Positions 1 through 46,863 of a DNA stretch of 64,000 nucleotides are shown here, piece by piece; position 1 is the stretch's first letter; the number at the start of each line of letters is the position of its first letter. The notes below the pieces were generated by a model, which saw only the letters and a list, made by a program, of their open reading frames with translations, searched no databases and was not told where the DNA came from. This DNA comes from Dermacentor variabilis. Taxonomy: Eukaryota; Arthropoda; Arachnida; Ixodida; Ixodidae. The stretch covers positions 70,681,315 through 70,745,314 of the forward strand of contig NC_134573.1 in assembly GCF_050947875.1 (NCBI RefSeq). The letters are read 5' to 3'. A program made the translations under genes and the position numbers.

Positions 1-19
1 TAAGTTGTTAGGATTCTTT

Positions 20-545
20 TCTGCTGCGGAGTGATCTTAATGCCCCAGCGTTTACGTTTCGTGGCATCCCAAAAATTGTGGAATGATCAATGTATCGCGA
101 CAAGTAATCGCTAAAGCTCTGCATTCAAGTATCGCAGCGGCCATTTCATTTGTAAAACGACACCGAATCTATTTTGTGATGCGTTCGAAAGACAATGGGG
201 CAAATAAAGTTGAATTGAATGTGACCAACGTGCGCCGCGACGATCACACATCGCGCGCTCGACACGTGCAGTCTATGATTTTATTACAGCGCAAAGACTA
301 CAACGCAAGGCCAAACACATCGTCAAAGAAAATGACCAGCCTTTACCAATAATCTACAACAAAGGAAAAAAACATACTCTAAAATATACGCACGACGTAC
401 GCGCACATGTAAACGCGTAGTAGGTAACAGAAGACGTGACGTGCACACAACACTGCCCGTAGTTCAGTTAGTATCCGCCAGATGACGACTCTGCTTAATC
501 TTGCGGCCAATAAAGACTCGCCGACAAGGCTTCTTCCCAGTTGGC
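20..545 (+). repeat. Diverged interspersed repeat, copy A
   Basis: This stretch can be aligned by eye with 34960-35485. Shared islands include the GATCAATGTATCGCGAC/GATCAACGTGCCGTGAC pair, the AATCACACATnGCGCGCTCGAC block and the TCTGCT...TCGTGGCCAAT block near the end, in the same order and spacing. No protein motif is visible. It lies just upstream of the first coding exon of the ODC-type gene, while the other copy lies just upstream of the last exon. It may be an old LTR or a non-autonomous element; the family was not identified. Confidence 0.55.
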
Positions 546-764
546 TGCTGCATCTGATGTCAGCGCTTTCGCGGCGTTTATGGTTAAGGACTTGGGCCTT
601 TGCCGTTTGAAAGCGCCAGGGCTCCGCTGACGCTTCCAAAGTCAACAAAGATACGTTCGCGCCCTCGAGAGTCGTGGGAAGGGTTTAAGTTCCAGTGCAG
701 GCGCCACTGGTCGCCAAACGTTCAGCAGCGCTACTGCAACTGTAACTACACAAGACCAGAAGGC

Positions 765-35788
<35,024 letters not shown>

Positions 35789-38155
35789 GTGCAAATGTGA
35801 ATCAATCAATACTCTTTGAAAATGAGACTGGCCGGACTTTACCGGCTCAAAAATCGTCACATTCAGTTGGATGTTAAGCAAGGTTCTATAGATTGCGGCT
35901 TTACTTTGTGATTTTAACGTGTACGTTACAAATGTAGAATGAAACCAGGTAGTAGCAAATTTATTACAACTCGACAGGAAACAGGACACTAGCATCATGT
36001 TTGAGATACACGCGCCCTGAGTGTGCACATTGCTGCTTCCGTTGATACTTTGCTCCAACAGTCTCCATCGAGCATAACGAGACAAGACCAGCTGTAAGAT
36101 TGGCATATATTGTGGCTGATCTTGGGGACAAATGTACCGAAACTAATGGTAATGATTTTCTCGGAGGACACACGTTGAGCCATGCGCATGTTCCAGTCCC
36201 GGAGCAGCAACACTTTCTCTGAAGTAGTAACAGAGAGCAATAATTAAAATTTAATTAATAAGGTCATCAGTGACTATCGCATACTTTATGATATCTGGCG
36301 CTGCTATGAATGCTACCCAGAAAAAAATATTCTTGCCTTGAGTCCCCACGTTTTAACCATGAAAAATAGCCGTCACTGAAACATCGCCGTGTACGCGTAA
36401 CTAATAAAATACTTAGCGTTTATATTTTTATTGCTTGCTGGCTGTATTATTAGGTCTGGTCAGAACCGCGTTACTACAGACCATGGCACTGACCTTCTAT
36501 TTAGACTATCCATATCCCAATAGTTCGAGTAAATTGACTGGACAGATGTTCCGATGGCTGGAGTATACCATTGTATGCATGTTGGGTGAAATGAAACGTG
36601 AGTTTGCATTACGGAAAGAGTTATTTGGCAGCGCCTGCGGAAATAAACATGGAAAATATCTGTTTGTCACTTAGTAGGCGCTCCAAAAAAAGTTCAGTCC
36701 CGTTAGGCTCGAGGCCATGGCACCTTACCTGGTTCGTTCGGCAGTAAGTACAGAGTAAACCAGCACGCAGTGGCATGTACACTTGTTAGACATCCATATC
36801 AACCTCTGACATATAACAGAGACGTGACTTCCAGTGTTCAACAACCCAGAGGCATAAATAGCACTATCCCTTCTATCTAGAGTATTAAACGATAATAGGT
36901 AGCTGCCGGCATTTGTCAAGCTGCCTCTACGAAGAGCAGATTTTACCTACAGCTTCCTCCATCACTATGATGATGAAAATAACCTTTAATATTGCGGCAA
37001 ACACTATATCATCCCTGCGCGACTATATGATGTTTAGCATGCATCGATTCCAAAGCCACAGTACCTTCTCGCATAACTTTAACGGGGCTAGACCTCATTT
37101 TTTAACCCTCGTGCGCTCTGTTCGATCGCCTTAATGTACCCGTTCGCATGCTACCAAATTGTGAATTACTGTAGACTGCCTGTGGAAAAATGATATGCGT
37201 GATACTTATAAAAGTGCAGACATTGTCAACCTTCTCTTGCTTATCGTGTGCGCGAACATTGGCGCCCTCCTAATAAGAAAGTGCACAAAACCTCGAACTG
37301 CACTTTAGAGGAACAAAGGTTCTTTGTAATCCCTTGATGACATGTTTCCATCTTGAGACATTGCATGGAAGTTATAGTTTTCCATAGTTACCTGGTTGGT
37401 CACTTTAAAGCTGAACTGACATTTAGTGGATTTCTCTAGTCACACAAAAGGTTAAAAGGAAGTTTATTATCTGTCCTTTTCTTTTTATTTCAGAGAACGC
37501 CTGCGCCGAAAGCAAATTGTTTCCTTCCTGGATACTGCTTGATAAGGTCCACACACTTCTTACCACGTGGCATATATTGTGGTAAATTGCTCAAAAGTCA
37601 TAAGTCCCCGACAACGAGACGATCGTTTGAGTTATCTTCAGGGGACATACCATTAGGAAAACTTAAATGCTTAGTTAACCTCAAGCAGGACAACTTGTGG
37701 ACGTTCTGTTGGATGCGGATACCCACTGGACCACAGTGAACTGCAAGCACATGTAGGCAGATTCGTATAAAGCATATGAACGCCCTTCTAAATATATTCC
37801 CGACAGTGTACTATGCTGTTAAAGGCTCCTATATACCTCCTGCGAGTAATTATATATCTCAGACATGATAGCGCAAATTGTACTGTTTTGTGCTTCGATT
37901 TCGTCGAATTCGTTTATCAGCGTTCCCCCATTCTCAAATGATTGCTTTTGTTATTTGAGATAGTTTTTCTTTGAAAATTCATGATGTAAGCTCGGCCGTT
38001 GCGACAGTGACGGCCTGATGTCTCAGCTAGCAACGCACGAATGGATGCATAGTGTTCAGCGCTGGAACTATATAACAAAACGCTGGAACGAACACACATA
38101 GCCCAAATAAAGCTAACAAATGCGACACATGTATTTTTCCTGTTCTGACGAAAGA
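35789..38155. other. ODC 3' flank
   Basis: Contains the presumed 3' UTR and candidate poly(A) signals; no further gene was recognised. Confidence 0.45.
36403..36408 (+). terminator. Candidate ODC polyadenylation signal
   Basis: An AATAAA hexamer 615 bp after the stop codon; another lies near 36641. Which is used cannot be told from sequence. Confidence 0.35.
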
Positions 38156-38600
38156 TATGGATGGAAACAACTTTATTGTAAATCCGGCAAAGTTTAACGA
38201 CGTGGGCTCAGGTCTCCCATGATGGGACTTCGAGGCCTTAATTCGTCGCAGCCTCTCGAGCCCTCTGGACTGCCCACTCTTTTGTGTTGAGGTTGGAGCT
38301 GCGCAGAGCGGCGGCCCACTTCGACGCAAGAGCCTCCGGAGCTGCTGTAATTTTATATGATGTAACATGACATTCCCACAACATGTGCGATAGCGTCACT
38401 CTAGTTGCCCGACATAACTTGCAATGAGCACTGGGGTATTGCGCGGGGAAAATGTGCCGCAATCGCATCGGACTGGGGAAGGTTTGTGTCTGCAGTTGTC
38501 GCCAGACGACTGCTTGGCGACGTTACAGTTTGGGGTGAGGTGGGGGCAATATCCGGCTGCGAAAGATACGTGGGCAAACCAGACCTAATTAATTTCCACC
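38156..38600 (-). mobile_element. I-like LINE 3' fragment
   Basis: On the -, a C-terminal cysteine/histidine motif segment (CKLCRATRVTLSHMLWEC) and ALRSSNLNTKEWAVQRARE precede an ACAATAAAGTTGTTTCCATC tail at 38177-38158. Same general family type as the LINE at 31879-34085. Confidence 0.72.
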
Positions 38601-38929
38601 CGAAAAGCAATTTAAAACATGCTGGACGCTTTCACCTGGCAGCTCAATTTGCTTGAATTTGCGCAGCCAACGTCTTGCTTTCGCGCCTTTACGGCATCAT
38701 TCGTCTACAGAAGGTGCGTTTCTTCAAGGCGAAAGGGCGACGGCGGCGTTCGGTTTGTGGAAAAGGTGGTTTCTAGTAAAAGTACTTAATTTCTTCGGCA
38801 GAAACTCATGTTCCGTTTACAGTTCGATATCTTAGGGATCTCAAGTTTTCTAGGCCCCAATTATGCTCCACAAGTTTTTGTGAACCTAGCTCTGATTCAG
38901 CAACGAATGTCAAAGAAAAAAACATTTTT
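38601..38929. other. No recognised content
   Basis: Nothing recognised. Confidence 0.4.
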
Positions 38930-39165
38930 GGGGGGTTTACGTGCCGAAACCCCTGTTTGATTCTGAGGCGCGCCGTCGTGGGGGACTCCGGATTCATTCT
39001 GACCACCTGCGGTTCTTTAACATGTATCCAGTGCATGTGGTACCCGGGCGTTTTCGCATATCGCTCCCATCGAAATGCGGTCACCGCCGCGTCCGCGATT
39101 CGATATCACGCCTTTGAGCTAAGCAGCGCAACATTAAAGCCACTACGCCACCATGGCAGGTAGCA
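38930..39165 (-). mobile_element. tRNA-derived SINE
   Basis: On the - strand a decayed tRNA-like head (about 39165-39090, GGCGTAGTGGCTTTAATGTT) precedes the body with CATTTCGATGGGAGCGATAT, AACCGCAGGTGGTCAGAATG, AATCCGGAGTCCCCCACGAC and GGTTTCGGCACGTAAACC. Confidence 0.8.
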
Positions 39166-39602
39166 AGGAATGTGCCGCTTTAGCACAACAAAGCAACCCA
39201 CTTTCGGTTGTGGTTGCACGACGTAATTAAGAGCAACACGTGGAGTGCCAAGTTCTCTTGCCACTCAGTGCACTTCAGAGCCTGCAGTGAGCCTCATAAC
39301 ACGCGTTACGCATGACCAGTTGCTCTAAGTAAGAGTTCTCCGTCAAGCCCTTTATAGGCACATAACATCGTCCTCCAATGGCTGCCGCGGCACTGCGGAA
39401 TCGTTCGTAACCAACTTGCTGCATATGCCATCTAGTCAGTTCATAAACGATCCGGATAGTTCTTACATCTTTGTGAAGAGCTGACTCTGCGAGGGGTCTT
39501 CATTTGCTCACTCACACCAGCACACAAATTTCTTTCGTGGAACACCCACATCATCTCTAATTGTTTCCAGACTTCGTTGCCGACGCAAATTCCATCTCAC
39601 TT
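39166..39602. other. No recognised content
   Basis: Nothing recognised between the two SINEs. Confidence 0.4.
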
Positions 39603-39850
39603 CTCACTCGCCGCAGTGGCTCAGTGCCCACGGCGTTAGCGCGGCTGAGCTAGACGTCACAGGTTCGATTTCGGGCCATGGCGGCCGCGTTTCAATTGTG
39701 GGCGAAATGCAAAATCGCTCATGTATTGAGTGCACGTTAAAGAGTGTCAGCGGGCGAAAATTAACCCGGAGTCTCATACTAAGGCGTGCGTGATAACCAG
39801 ATCATGGCTCTGGCGCGTGAAGCTCCAGAATTTAATATTTCAATCGCGCG
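39603..39850 (+). mobile_element. tRNA-derived SINE
   Basis: Head: CCGCAGTGGCTCAGTGCCCA (A box) and CACAGGTTCGATTTCGGGCC (B box). Body: GGCGAAATGCAAAATCGCTC, GTGCACGTTAAAGAGTGTCA, CCGGAGTCTCATACTAAGGC. Same family as 38930-39165, in opposite orientation. Confidence 0.82.
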
Positions 39851-40084
39851 TCTCCCACCGTGATACAACTTTTATTTGCCGTCTCTGGTTAGGGATGTCT
39901 TTTACTAAAACCTACTAATTCCTTATTAGAGCGCCAGGCACGCCCACGTTTCACCAGCGCCAGTGTGAAGAGGCAATGGAGCACTTTTGTGCGTTTTATT
40001 TATTTTTTTTACGCGGTGAGCTGTCATGGGCTCATTCCAATAGCCGTTTCGTTTGGTGACGGTGTCGGCCGCCGGCGACCCTAG

Positions 40085-40200
40085 CAGCCATCGCCAGGAA
40101 TCAGAAAAAGAGGCACAGTTCCCGCCGGGATCAAAGGCGGGCCCACTGCGCGGGAGCCAGCTACTCTACCATTGAGCCACGCCAGCGCTAGCTTGCACGC
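40085..40200 (-). mobile_element. tRNA-like SINE head
   Basis: On the - strand GCGTGGCTCAATGGTAGAGT (A box) and CTTTGATCCCGGCGGGAAC (B-box-like) are about 35 bp apart. It is adjacent to the LINE-tail array. The B box starts TTTGATCCC, a degenerate form, so it is unlikely to be a functional tRNA. Confidence 0.6.
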
Positions 40201-40239
40201 AGCGGGAAAGTGCCCTATAAACGCGTCCTGACGCGCGAG

Positions 40240-41215
40240 GAGACATGCAATGTGACGAGCGCGCCGCTTAACCTCGATGCGTGCGCATTTTGCATTGCAG
40301 TCGCATATTATTCCACCAGGTAGAACGCCTACCTGGTGGAATAATATGCAACTGCAGATGTACAATGTACACTGTACAATGTACAGGTGTGCTTCTGTAC
40401 AAGGCCGATACAGAAGGTTTGAGGAAGAAAAAAGTTCACGGAGATGTATATACGCATGCTAGAAAAAAATGTATTGTGTACGTGATTAAAATCAAGCTGG
40501 CTAGGTGACTATGTCACCGCCGAATTTCAAGGGGGATGTCAATAAACCACAGTCATTGGCGTCGTATCGCGCCAGTTCTCAAAGAAAGCTTACTAGGTGA
40601 CTATGTGACCGATGCGCTTCAAAAGGAATGCCAATAAATAATCATCATCCTCCTTAGCATGGTATCGTGCAATTTGTCTTGCGATGTGACATGCGCACCG
40701 CGTAGCGTCTATAGGTGCGCCCCTTGCATTGCAGTTGCATATTATTGCACCAGGTGGCACGCCATGTAGCAGTTGCATAAGAAGTGATACAAGGTAGGCA
40801 AATAAGTATTAGGGAATAAAAAGATGGTGTGGAGATGCACAAATACTGACGTAAGGAAAAACATGTATGGCCTACCTGATTAATTCAAGCAGGCTAGGTG
40901 ACTGTCACCGTCCAGTTTTATAGGTAATGCCATTAAATCATCGCCATTATCATTAGCATAGTATCGTGCCCTTCAGTTTGCGATGTGACATGAGCGCCGC
41001 GTAACGTCGATATGTACAAAGTTTGCGTTGCAGTTCCGTTATACTCCACTAGGTGTCCCGACATGTAGCAATTGCATGCTGCATGTAGCTGGACCTGGTT
41101 AACTCAAGCAGGCTAGGTGACTATTACCACCAAGTTTCGAAGGGGATGCCAATAAACCATCGTTGTCATCATCATCAACAGCAACGTACCATGCCACGAG
41201 TCAAATGATGTGACA
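40240..41215 (+). repeat. Array of LINE 3'-tail repeats
   Basis: The module GCTAGGTGACTAT...AATGCCAATAAA(T/C)CATC recurs near 40500, 40592, 40893 and 41113. It alternates with a second module (GTGACATGCGC..CGCGTAAC, TTGCATTGCAGTTGCATATT) near 40255, 40690 and 40990. The first module equals the 3' end of the LINE fragment at 44640-44708. The array therefore looks like serial insertions or tandem duplication of that 3' end. Confidence 0.75.
40303..40349. repeat. Perfect 21-bp palindrome with 5-nt spacer
   Basis: The left arm is GCATATTATTCCACCAGGTA plus G, the spacer AACGC, then the exact reverse complement. The arm sequence recurs with changes at 40735-40755, so the palindrome looks like a recent head-to-head junction of the local repeat. 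Confidence 0.9.
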
Positions 41216-41344
41216 TGTGCGCCATGTAGTCTGGATACCTGTGTTTATTCTTTGGTACCCGTTGTGGCGCGTCGTCGCAAGTTACGAACCGCTGCTGAAG
41301 AAGCTAATCGTAGAGCTACGCGCGCGGCTTGAAATAGGCAACAT

Positions 41345-41348
41345 CGTA

Positions 41349-41384
<36 letters not shown>

Positions 41385-41390
41385 CGTAAG
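41345..41390. repeat. (ACGC)n microsatellite
   Basis: About eleven CGCA units lie just before the (CAT)n tail of the RTE element. Confidence 0.9.
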
Positions 41391-41400
41391 CATGCACGTA

Positions 41401-41402
41401 AG

Positions 41403-41434
<32 letters not shown>

Positions 41435-43943
41435 GCCTTGTTACGCCCACTGCAGGGCAAAGGCCTCTCCCATACTTCTCCAACTACCCCGGTCATGTAC
41501 TAATTGTGGCCATGTTGTCCCTGCAAACGTCTTAATGTCATCCGCCCACCTAACTTTCTGCCGCCACTTGCTACGCTTCCCTTCCCTTGGAATCCAGTCC
41601 GTAACCCTTAATGACCATCGGTTATCTTCCCTCCTCATTACATGTCCGGCCCATGCCCATTTCTTTTTCTTGATTTCAACTAAGATGTCATTTACCCGCG
41701 TTTGTTGCCTCACCCAATCTGCTCTTTTTTTATCCCTTAACGTTACACCCATCATTCTTCTTTCCATAGCTCGTTGCGTCGTCCTCAATTTCAGCAGAAC
41801 CCTTTTCGTAAGCCTCCAGGTTTCTGCCCCGTATGTGAGTACTGGTAACACACAGCTGTTATACACTTTCCTTTTGAGGGATAGTGGCAACCTGCTGTTC
41901 ATGATTTGAGAATGCCTGCCAAACGCACCCCAGCCCATTCTTATTCTTCTGGTTATTTCAGTCTCATGATCCGGATCCGTGGTCACTACCTGCCCTAAGT
42001 AGATGTATTCCCTTACCACTTCCAGTGCCTCGCTACCTATCGTAAACTGCTGTTCTCTTCCGAGACTGTTAAACAATACTTTAGTTTTCTGCAGATTAAT
42101 TTTCAGACCCAGCCTTATGCTTTGCCTCTCCAGGTCAGTGAGCATGCATTGAAATTGGTCTCCTGAGTTACTAAGCAAGGCAATATCATCAGCGAATCGC
42201 AAGTTGCTAAGGTATTCTCCATCAACTTTTATCCCCAATTCTTCCCACTCCAGGTCTCTGAATACCTCCTGTAAACATGCTGTGAATAGCATTGGAGAGA
42301 TCGTATCTCCCTGTCTGACGCCTTTCTTTATTGGGATTTTGTTGCTTCCTTTGTGGAGGACTACAGTGGCTGTGGAGCCGCTATAGATATCTTCCAGTAT
42401 TTTTACATATGGCTCATCTACACCATGATTCCGTAATGCCTCCATGACTGCTGAGGTTTCGACTGAATCAAACGCTTTCTCGTAATCATTGAAAGCTATA
42501 TATAAGGGTTGGTTATATTCTGCACATTTCTCTACCACTTGACTGATAGTGTGAATATGGTCTATTGTTGAGTAGCCTTTACGCAATCCTGCCTGGTCCT
42601 TTGGTTGACAGAAGTCTAAGGTGTTCCTGATTCTATTTGCGATTACCTTAGTAAATACTTTGTAGGCAACGGACAGTAAGCTGATCGGTCTATAATTTTT
42701 CAAGTCTTTGGCGTCCCCTTTCTTATGGATTAGGATTATGTTAGCGTTCTTCCAAGATTCCGGTACGCTCGAGGTTATGAGGCATTGCGTATACAGGGTG
42801 GCCAGTTTCTCTAGAACAATCTGACCACCATCCTTCAACAAATCTGCTGTTACCTGATCCTCCCCAGCTGCCTTCCCCCTTTGCATAGCTCCTAAGGCTT
42901 TCTTTACTTCTTCTGGCGTTACCTGTGGGATTTCGAATTCCTCTAGGCTATTCTCTCTTCCACTATCATCGTGGGTGCCACTGGTACTGTATAAATCTCT
43001 ATAGAACTCCTCAGCCACTTGAACTATCTCATCCATATTAGTAACGATATTGCCGGCTTTGTCTCTTAACGCACACATCTGATTCTTGCCTTTTCCTAGT
43101 TTCTTCTTCACTGTTTTTAGGCTTCCTCCGTTCCTGAGAGCCTGTTCAATTCTATCCATATTATAGTTCGTGATGTCCGCAGTCTTACGCTTGTTCATTA
43201 GCTTAGAAAGTCCTGCCAGTTCTATTCTAGCTGTAAGGTTAGAGGGTTTCATACATTGGCGTTTCTTGATCAGATCTTTCGTCTCCTGCGATAGGTTACT
43301 GGTTTCCTGTCTAATGGCATTACCACCTACTTCTATTGCGCACTCCTTAATGATGCCCATGAGATTGTCGTTCATTGCTTCAACACTAAGGTCCTCTTCC
43401 TGAGTTAAAGCCGAATACCTGTTCTGTAGCTTGATCCGGAATTCCTCTAGTTTCCCTCTTACCGCTAACTCATTGATTGGCTTCTTGTGCACCAGTTTCT
43501 TCCGTTTCCTCCTCAAGTCTAGGCTAATTCGAGTTCTTACCATCCTATGGTCACTGCAGCGTACCTTGCCGAGCACGTCTACAGCTTGTATGTTGCCAGG
43601 GTTCGCGCAGAGTATGAAGTCGATTTCATTTCTAGTCTCACCATTCGGGCTCCTCCACGTCCACTTTCGGCTAACCCGCTTGCGGAAAAAGGTATTCATT
43701 ATCCGCATATTATTCTGTTCTGCAAACTCTACTAATAACTCTCCTTTGCTATTCCTAGAGCCTATGCCATATTTCCCCACTGACTTGTCTCCAGCCTGCT
43801 TCTTGCCTACCCTGGCATTGAAGTCGCCCATCAGTATAGTGTATTTTGTTTTGACTTTACCCATCGCCGATTCCACGTCTTCATAAAAGCTTTCGACTTC
43901 CTGGTCATCATGACTGCATGTAGGGGCATAGACTTGTACCACC
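41401..43943 (-). mobile_element. RTE-clade LINE, 5' truncated, ORF intact
   Basis: The 3' end is the (GAT)n run (read as CAT on + at 41404-41433), typical of RTE elements. The 5' end is cut inside the endonuclease at about 43943, where a different LINE fragment begins on the + strand. From the cut to the stop the reading frame is uninterrupted, suggesting a young insertion. Confidence 0.9.
41441..43942 (-). CDS. RTE endonuclease-reverse transcriptase (833 codons)
   Basis: This ORF would copy LINE RNA at a nicked target. Residues 1-150 are the C-terminal half of an AP endonuclease: VQVYAPT, ILMGDFNARVG, RNEIDFILC and VRCSDHRMVRTRI. The N-terminal catalytic part is missing because of 5' truncation. 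The RT follows at roughly 390-640: NANIILIHKKGDAKDLKNYR, PISLLSVAYK, IAFNDYEKAFDSVE (first catalytic Asp), GVRQGDTISPMLFT and LRFADDIALLS (FADD box). A C-terminal connection with YIYLGQVV, LTYGAETWRLT and WAGHVMRR ends near 41441. The Met at 43942 is internal to the original protein. No stops or frameshifts. Host-useful function is not suggested. Confidence 0.92.
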   Translation of the reverse strand: MVQVYAPTCSHDDQEVESFYEDVESAMGKVKTKYTILMGDFNARVGKKQAGDKSVGKYGIGSRNSKGELLVEFAEQNNMRIMNTFFRKRVSRKWTWRSPNGETRNEIDFILCANPGNIQAVDVLGKVRCSDHRMVRTRISLDLRRKRKKLVHKKPINELAVRGKLEEFRIKLQNRYSALTQEEDLSVEAMNDNLMGIIKECAIEVGGNAIRQETSNLSQETKDLIKKRQCMKPSNLTARIELAGLSKLMNKRKTADITNYNMDRIEQALRNGGSLKTVKKKLGKGKNQMCALRDKAGNIVTNMDEIVQVAEEFYRDLYSTSGTHDDSGRENSLEEFEIPQVTPEEVKKALGAMQRGKAAGEDQVTADLLKDGGQIVLEKLATLYTQCLITSSVPESWKNANIILIHKKGDAKDLKNYRPISLLSVAYKVFTKVIANRIRNTLDFCQPKDQAGLRKGYSTIDHIHTISQVVEKCAEYNQPLYIAFNDYEKAFDSVETSAVMEALRNHGVDEPYVKILEDIYSGSTATVVLHKGSNKIPIKKGVRQGDTISPMLFTACLQEVFRDLEWEELGIKVDGEYLSNLRFADDIALLSNSGDQFQCMLTDLERQSIRLGLKINLQKTKVLFNSLGREQQFTIGSEALEVVREYIYLGQVVTTDPDHETEITRRIRMGWGAFGRHSQIMNSRLPLSLKRKVYNSCVLPVLTYGAETWRLTKRVLLKLRTTQRAMERRMMGVTLRDKKRADWVRQQTRVNDILVEIKKKKWAWAGHVMRREDNRWSLRVTDWIPREGKRSKWRQKVRWADDIKTFAGTTWPQLVHDRGSWRSMGEAFALQWA

Positions 43944-44708
43944 TATTGAATTATGAAGCACAGAGCAAAATTAGTTTTGAAGAAGGACCCAGGAACATTG
44001 ATCAATGTAAACGGGCGGCTAAGGTGCACAAGTGTCCGTGCCTAAAAAGCGTGAACACAGAATGGAGGAATGGGTCAAGAAAGTTGGCGAACAAGTACAG
44101 GGTAACTAAAACTGCAGGTAGACAACCAGGAGTAATCAGAAAGAAAGTGAGAGAAACAGGGACAGGGTATTGAATACAAAGGAGGGAAACGAAAATGACC
44201 ATAGAGATTTCCAAGAATAAAAAAAAAGAAATTAGAAGGGAAAATCTGCGCGATACCAAGAAGGAAAATGCCGTGCTGTTTGAGGCTCGAGCCGGTTGAT
44301 TATAAAAACATGCCGGAGTAAATATTCGCAATTAGGTGAAGCATGTGTATGCTGCAGCGAAAATCCGGAGACCACGCGGCACATTCTGATGGAATACGAA
44401 GGGATTCACCCAGCGAGACCAGCACTTGGATCAAAAGTAGATCTAAGTATCAACCAGTAAGCAGTGAAGATAACAAGAGACGTTTAGAGTATATTGTTGG
44501 AAGAATAGCAGGGAGGAGACTGATAGGACCGGATTTATTGCAGGCATAAACAGCGGTACAAGGTAGCTAGAGAAGATCAAAGAGATGTATGCAAAATGCT
44601 AGAAGGAAAGGCATTCATAGCATACCTGAGTAACTCAAGCAGGCTAAGTGACGATTTGTCCCCACCCCGTTTAGGAGGGGCTGCCAATAAATCATCATCA
44701 TCATCATG
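43944..44708 (+). mobile_element. LINE 3' fragment with (ATC)n tail
   Basis: A decayed frame near 44350 reads CSENPETT...HI, a cysteine/histidine C-terminus. The 3' module CAGGCTAAGTGACGATTTGT, then GCTGCCAATAAATCATCATC, is shared with the array at 40.5-41.2 kb. Confidence 0.65.
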
Positions 44709-46800
44709 TGATCGGGCACGCCCTCCGCCATGCCGTCGAATAAAATAAATTTCATTTGGCAGGGGCGTTTGCGCATTCATCTACACCACTGTCGATGAAT
44801 CCATGCGCTGCGATGCAATAATATTCACAGTTGTGCGTTGTTGGCCAATTTGGGAGGCAATGTTTGTGACCAGCAGAAGCCGTGAGCATGCCCGGTCGAC
44901 CTAATATTCAGTCAGGCATGCCTTGAACCTAGACATTGTTTTGTGAACGCTCTTTAAGCGCTCTGCGGGAATGTGCTCGACCACCTTGGACAGAAGTGTA
45001 GATAGCTGCACGGGTCTGTGTTTCCGTTTCGTGTATATAACTTTCACGCGAGATCTCCCATGACCGCAGCAGCATGCAACGGAATAATACAGACCCCCTG
45101 GAGTTCTTTGAGGAGCAGCGAAATGAGTTACACGAACGTTTCTCTCTCATCGGCCCTCATCGAAATGCGGCTCCAGTAAGGCGCCACCGGCGGGGATAAC
45201 GCTCATTCCGCCACGATACTATCAATGACACTGCACGACGATGTTCAAACTATAGTGACCTTGAATCTTCAGTTTCCAAATAGCGGTCGCGTTGATAGCC
45301 GCAGATTACCGTTTCGCCATGCCTCGACCTTCGCTGTTTATCGCCGCCCCGTCCATTTCCTAGTTCACTTTCCTTCTCTCCCATTCTAGCCCCACGACAG
45401 CTACAACGAAGCGAAACTCGCGGCTTCGGTTCCCTGACGTAGCCGCAGCTGCAGCGAGAAAGCGACCGCCCGCAGCGAATATCGGATTTTTGAGCATCGC
45501 ATCATTGCCCGTAGACCATATGCTACAAGGAGGCGTACGTGTACAAGAACACATTCAATTACGTTGTGGGGTTTGGTACGCTCGCAATGCACATCTGCCA
45601 CACACTGCTACATCGTTCCTCTGAAAGGTGCCAAAGGTCTGTGCGCTTCCGTATAATCCTTCCGTGTAAACAATGCTCCTTAGTTTTCTCTAGAATAACA
45701 AGCTCCTGCGTGCAGGCCTCGTATCGACGACCTTGTCTCTCAGAGAACTCCTTTCACGTCTCTTCAATTCCTTTCAAACAACGTTTTGCTACGTACCTTC
45801 TCTTGCAAAACCGTACTTGGCTCACAATATCAACACATCATGATTGCCACCTCCCCCATTTTTCCCTCTCACCTTTGTTCTAGTTATCCTTCACCCTTTC
45901 GATATACTGCAGCTGTCCCTGAAGAGAAGCACGGCCAAGCAGGCTGGCTCACGCCGATCTGCTTGGTAGTCCTGTTACTTCCAACTTACTCTTGCTTTAT
46001 CAGTTACGCCAGAGCTAAGTTCTGTCTTCAATTTAAAAAAAGAAATCTGCCCACTGCTACGCGCTCGGCGTAAAGTTATCACGTCGTTTTTGTATCATTT
46101 CTGTTATAGCATAGAAGAGGCGGGAGCTGCGATGGTGAACTTTAAGATAAAAGCACTGCCACATCCGAAACATAGAACGTTGAGCCGTTCGTTCCGTTTC
46201 CGCGATGGCGGGGTAGGAAGTAGGCGGGACAATTCACTCCCGGATATCCAGTGTCCTAGCGGAGACGCCACTCCACGGTGGTGTCCATGGAGTGGTGCTC
46301 GTGGTGCGCCTCGACGCTAAGGATTCTCAACCAAATATGTGCTCTTCCGAAGTTCTCAAGTAACGCGCAATTTAATGTAAATGTCGACGCTTAGCACACT
46401 ACTTTCAGGACGTTCCGTTGGGGTGCACAGGCGCACGCGGCACCGTGCGCTGGACGGCTCACAACTGCGGCCTCAAGGGCGTGTTCTGCCTCGCTGCGCG
46501 CATCATATAAACTTTGCGTTTCTTAATATACGTTAAAATGTGGTCGCTCGGTCGGAGTTATTGCCGGCAATTCCCTCTAGGCTAAATCGGCTTGCTGTTA
46601 ACAACATCTATCCTCCTCCTCCAACACGCGTACGCTGCTCTGCGTGAAGTAACTATCCAAATTATCAGTGGTCGAGGCTTATGTCCAACACCCAACGTCT
46701 GCGGGCAGGCAAAACGCATGCGTAATAGTTCTAGAAAACAGGCTTTATTAGGTACATATGTGCCCTAATACACATACCACACGCGGGTCACGCTATACGG
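44709..46800. other. No recognised gene or repeat
   Basis: Open frames up to 114 codons (45539-45883) show no family features. Nothing supported. Confidence 0.4.
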
Positions 46801-46818
46801 TACACACACACACACACG

Positions 46819-46863
<45 letters not shown>
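46801..46863. repeat. (AC)n(AT)n microsatellite, left flank of gypsy
   Basis: CA repeats then about 20 AT units abut the 3' LTR of the gypsy element. A matching TA tract abuts the other end. Confidence 0.95.

Noticed and set aside
45539..46073. Hypothetical protein gene
   Set aside because: Open frames of 95-114 codons without motifs, splice pattern or conserved look.
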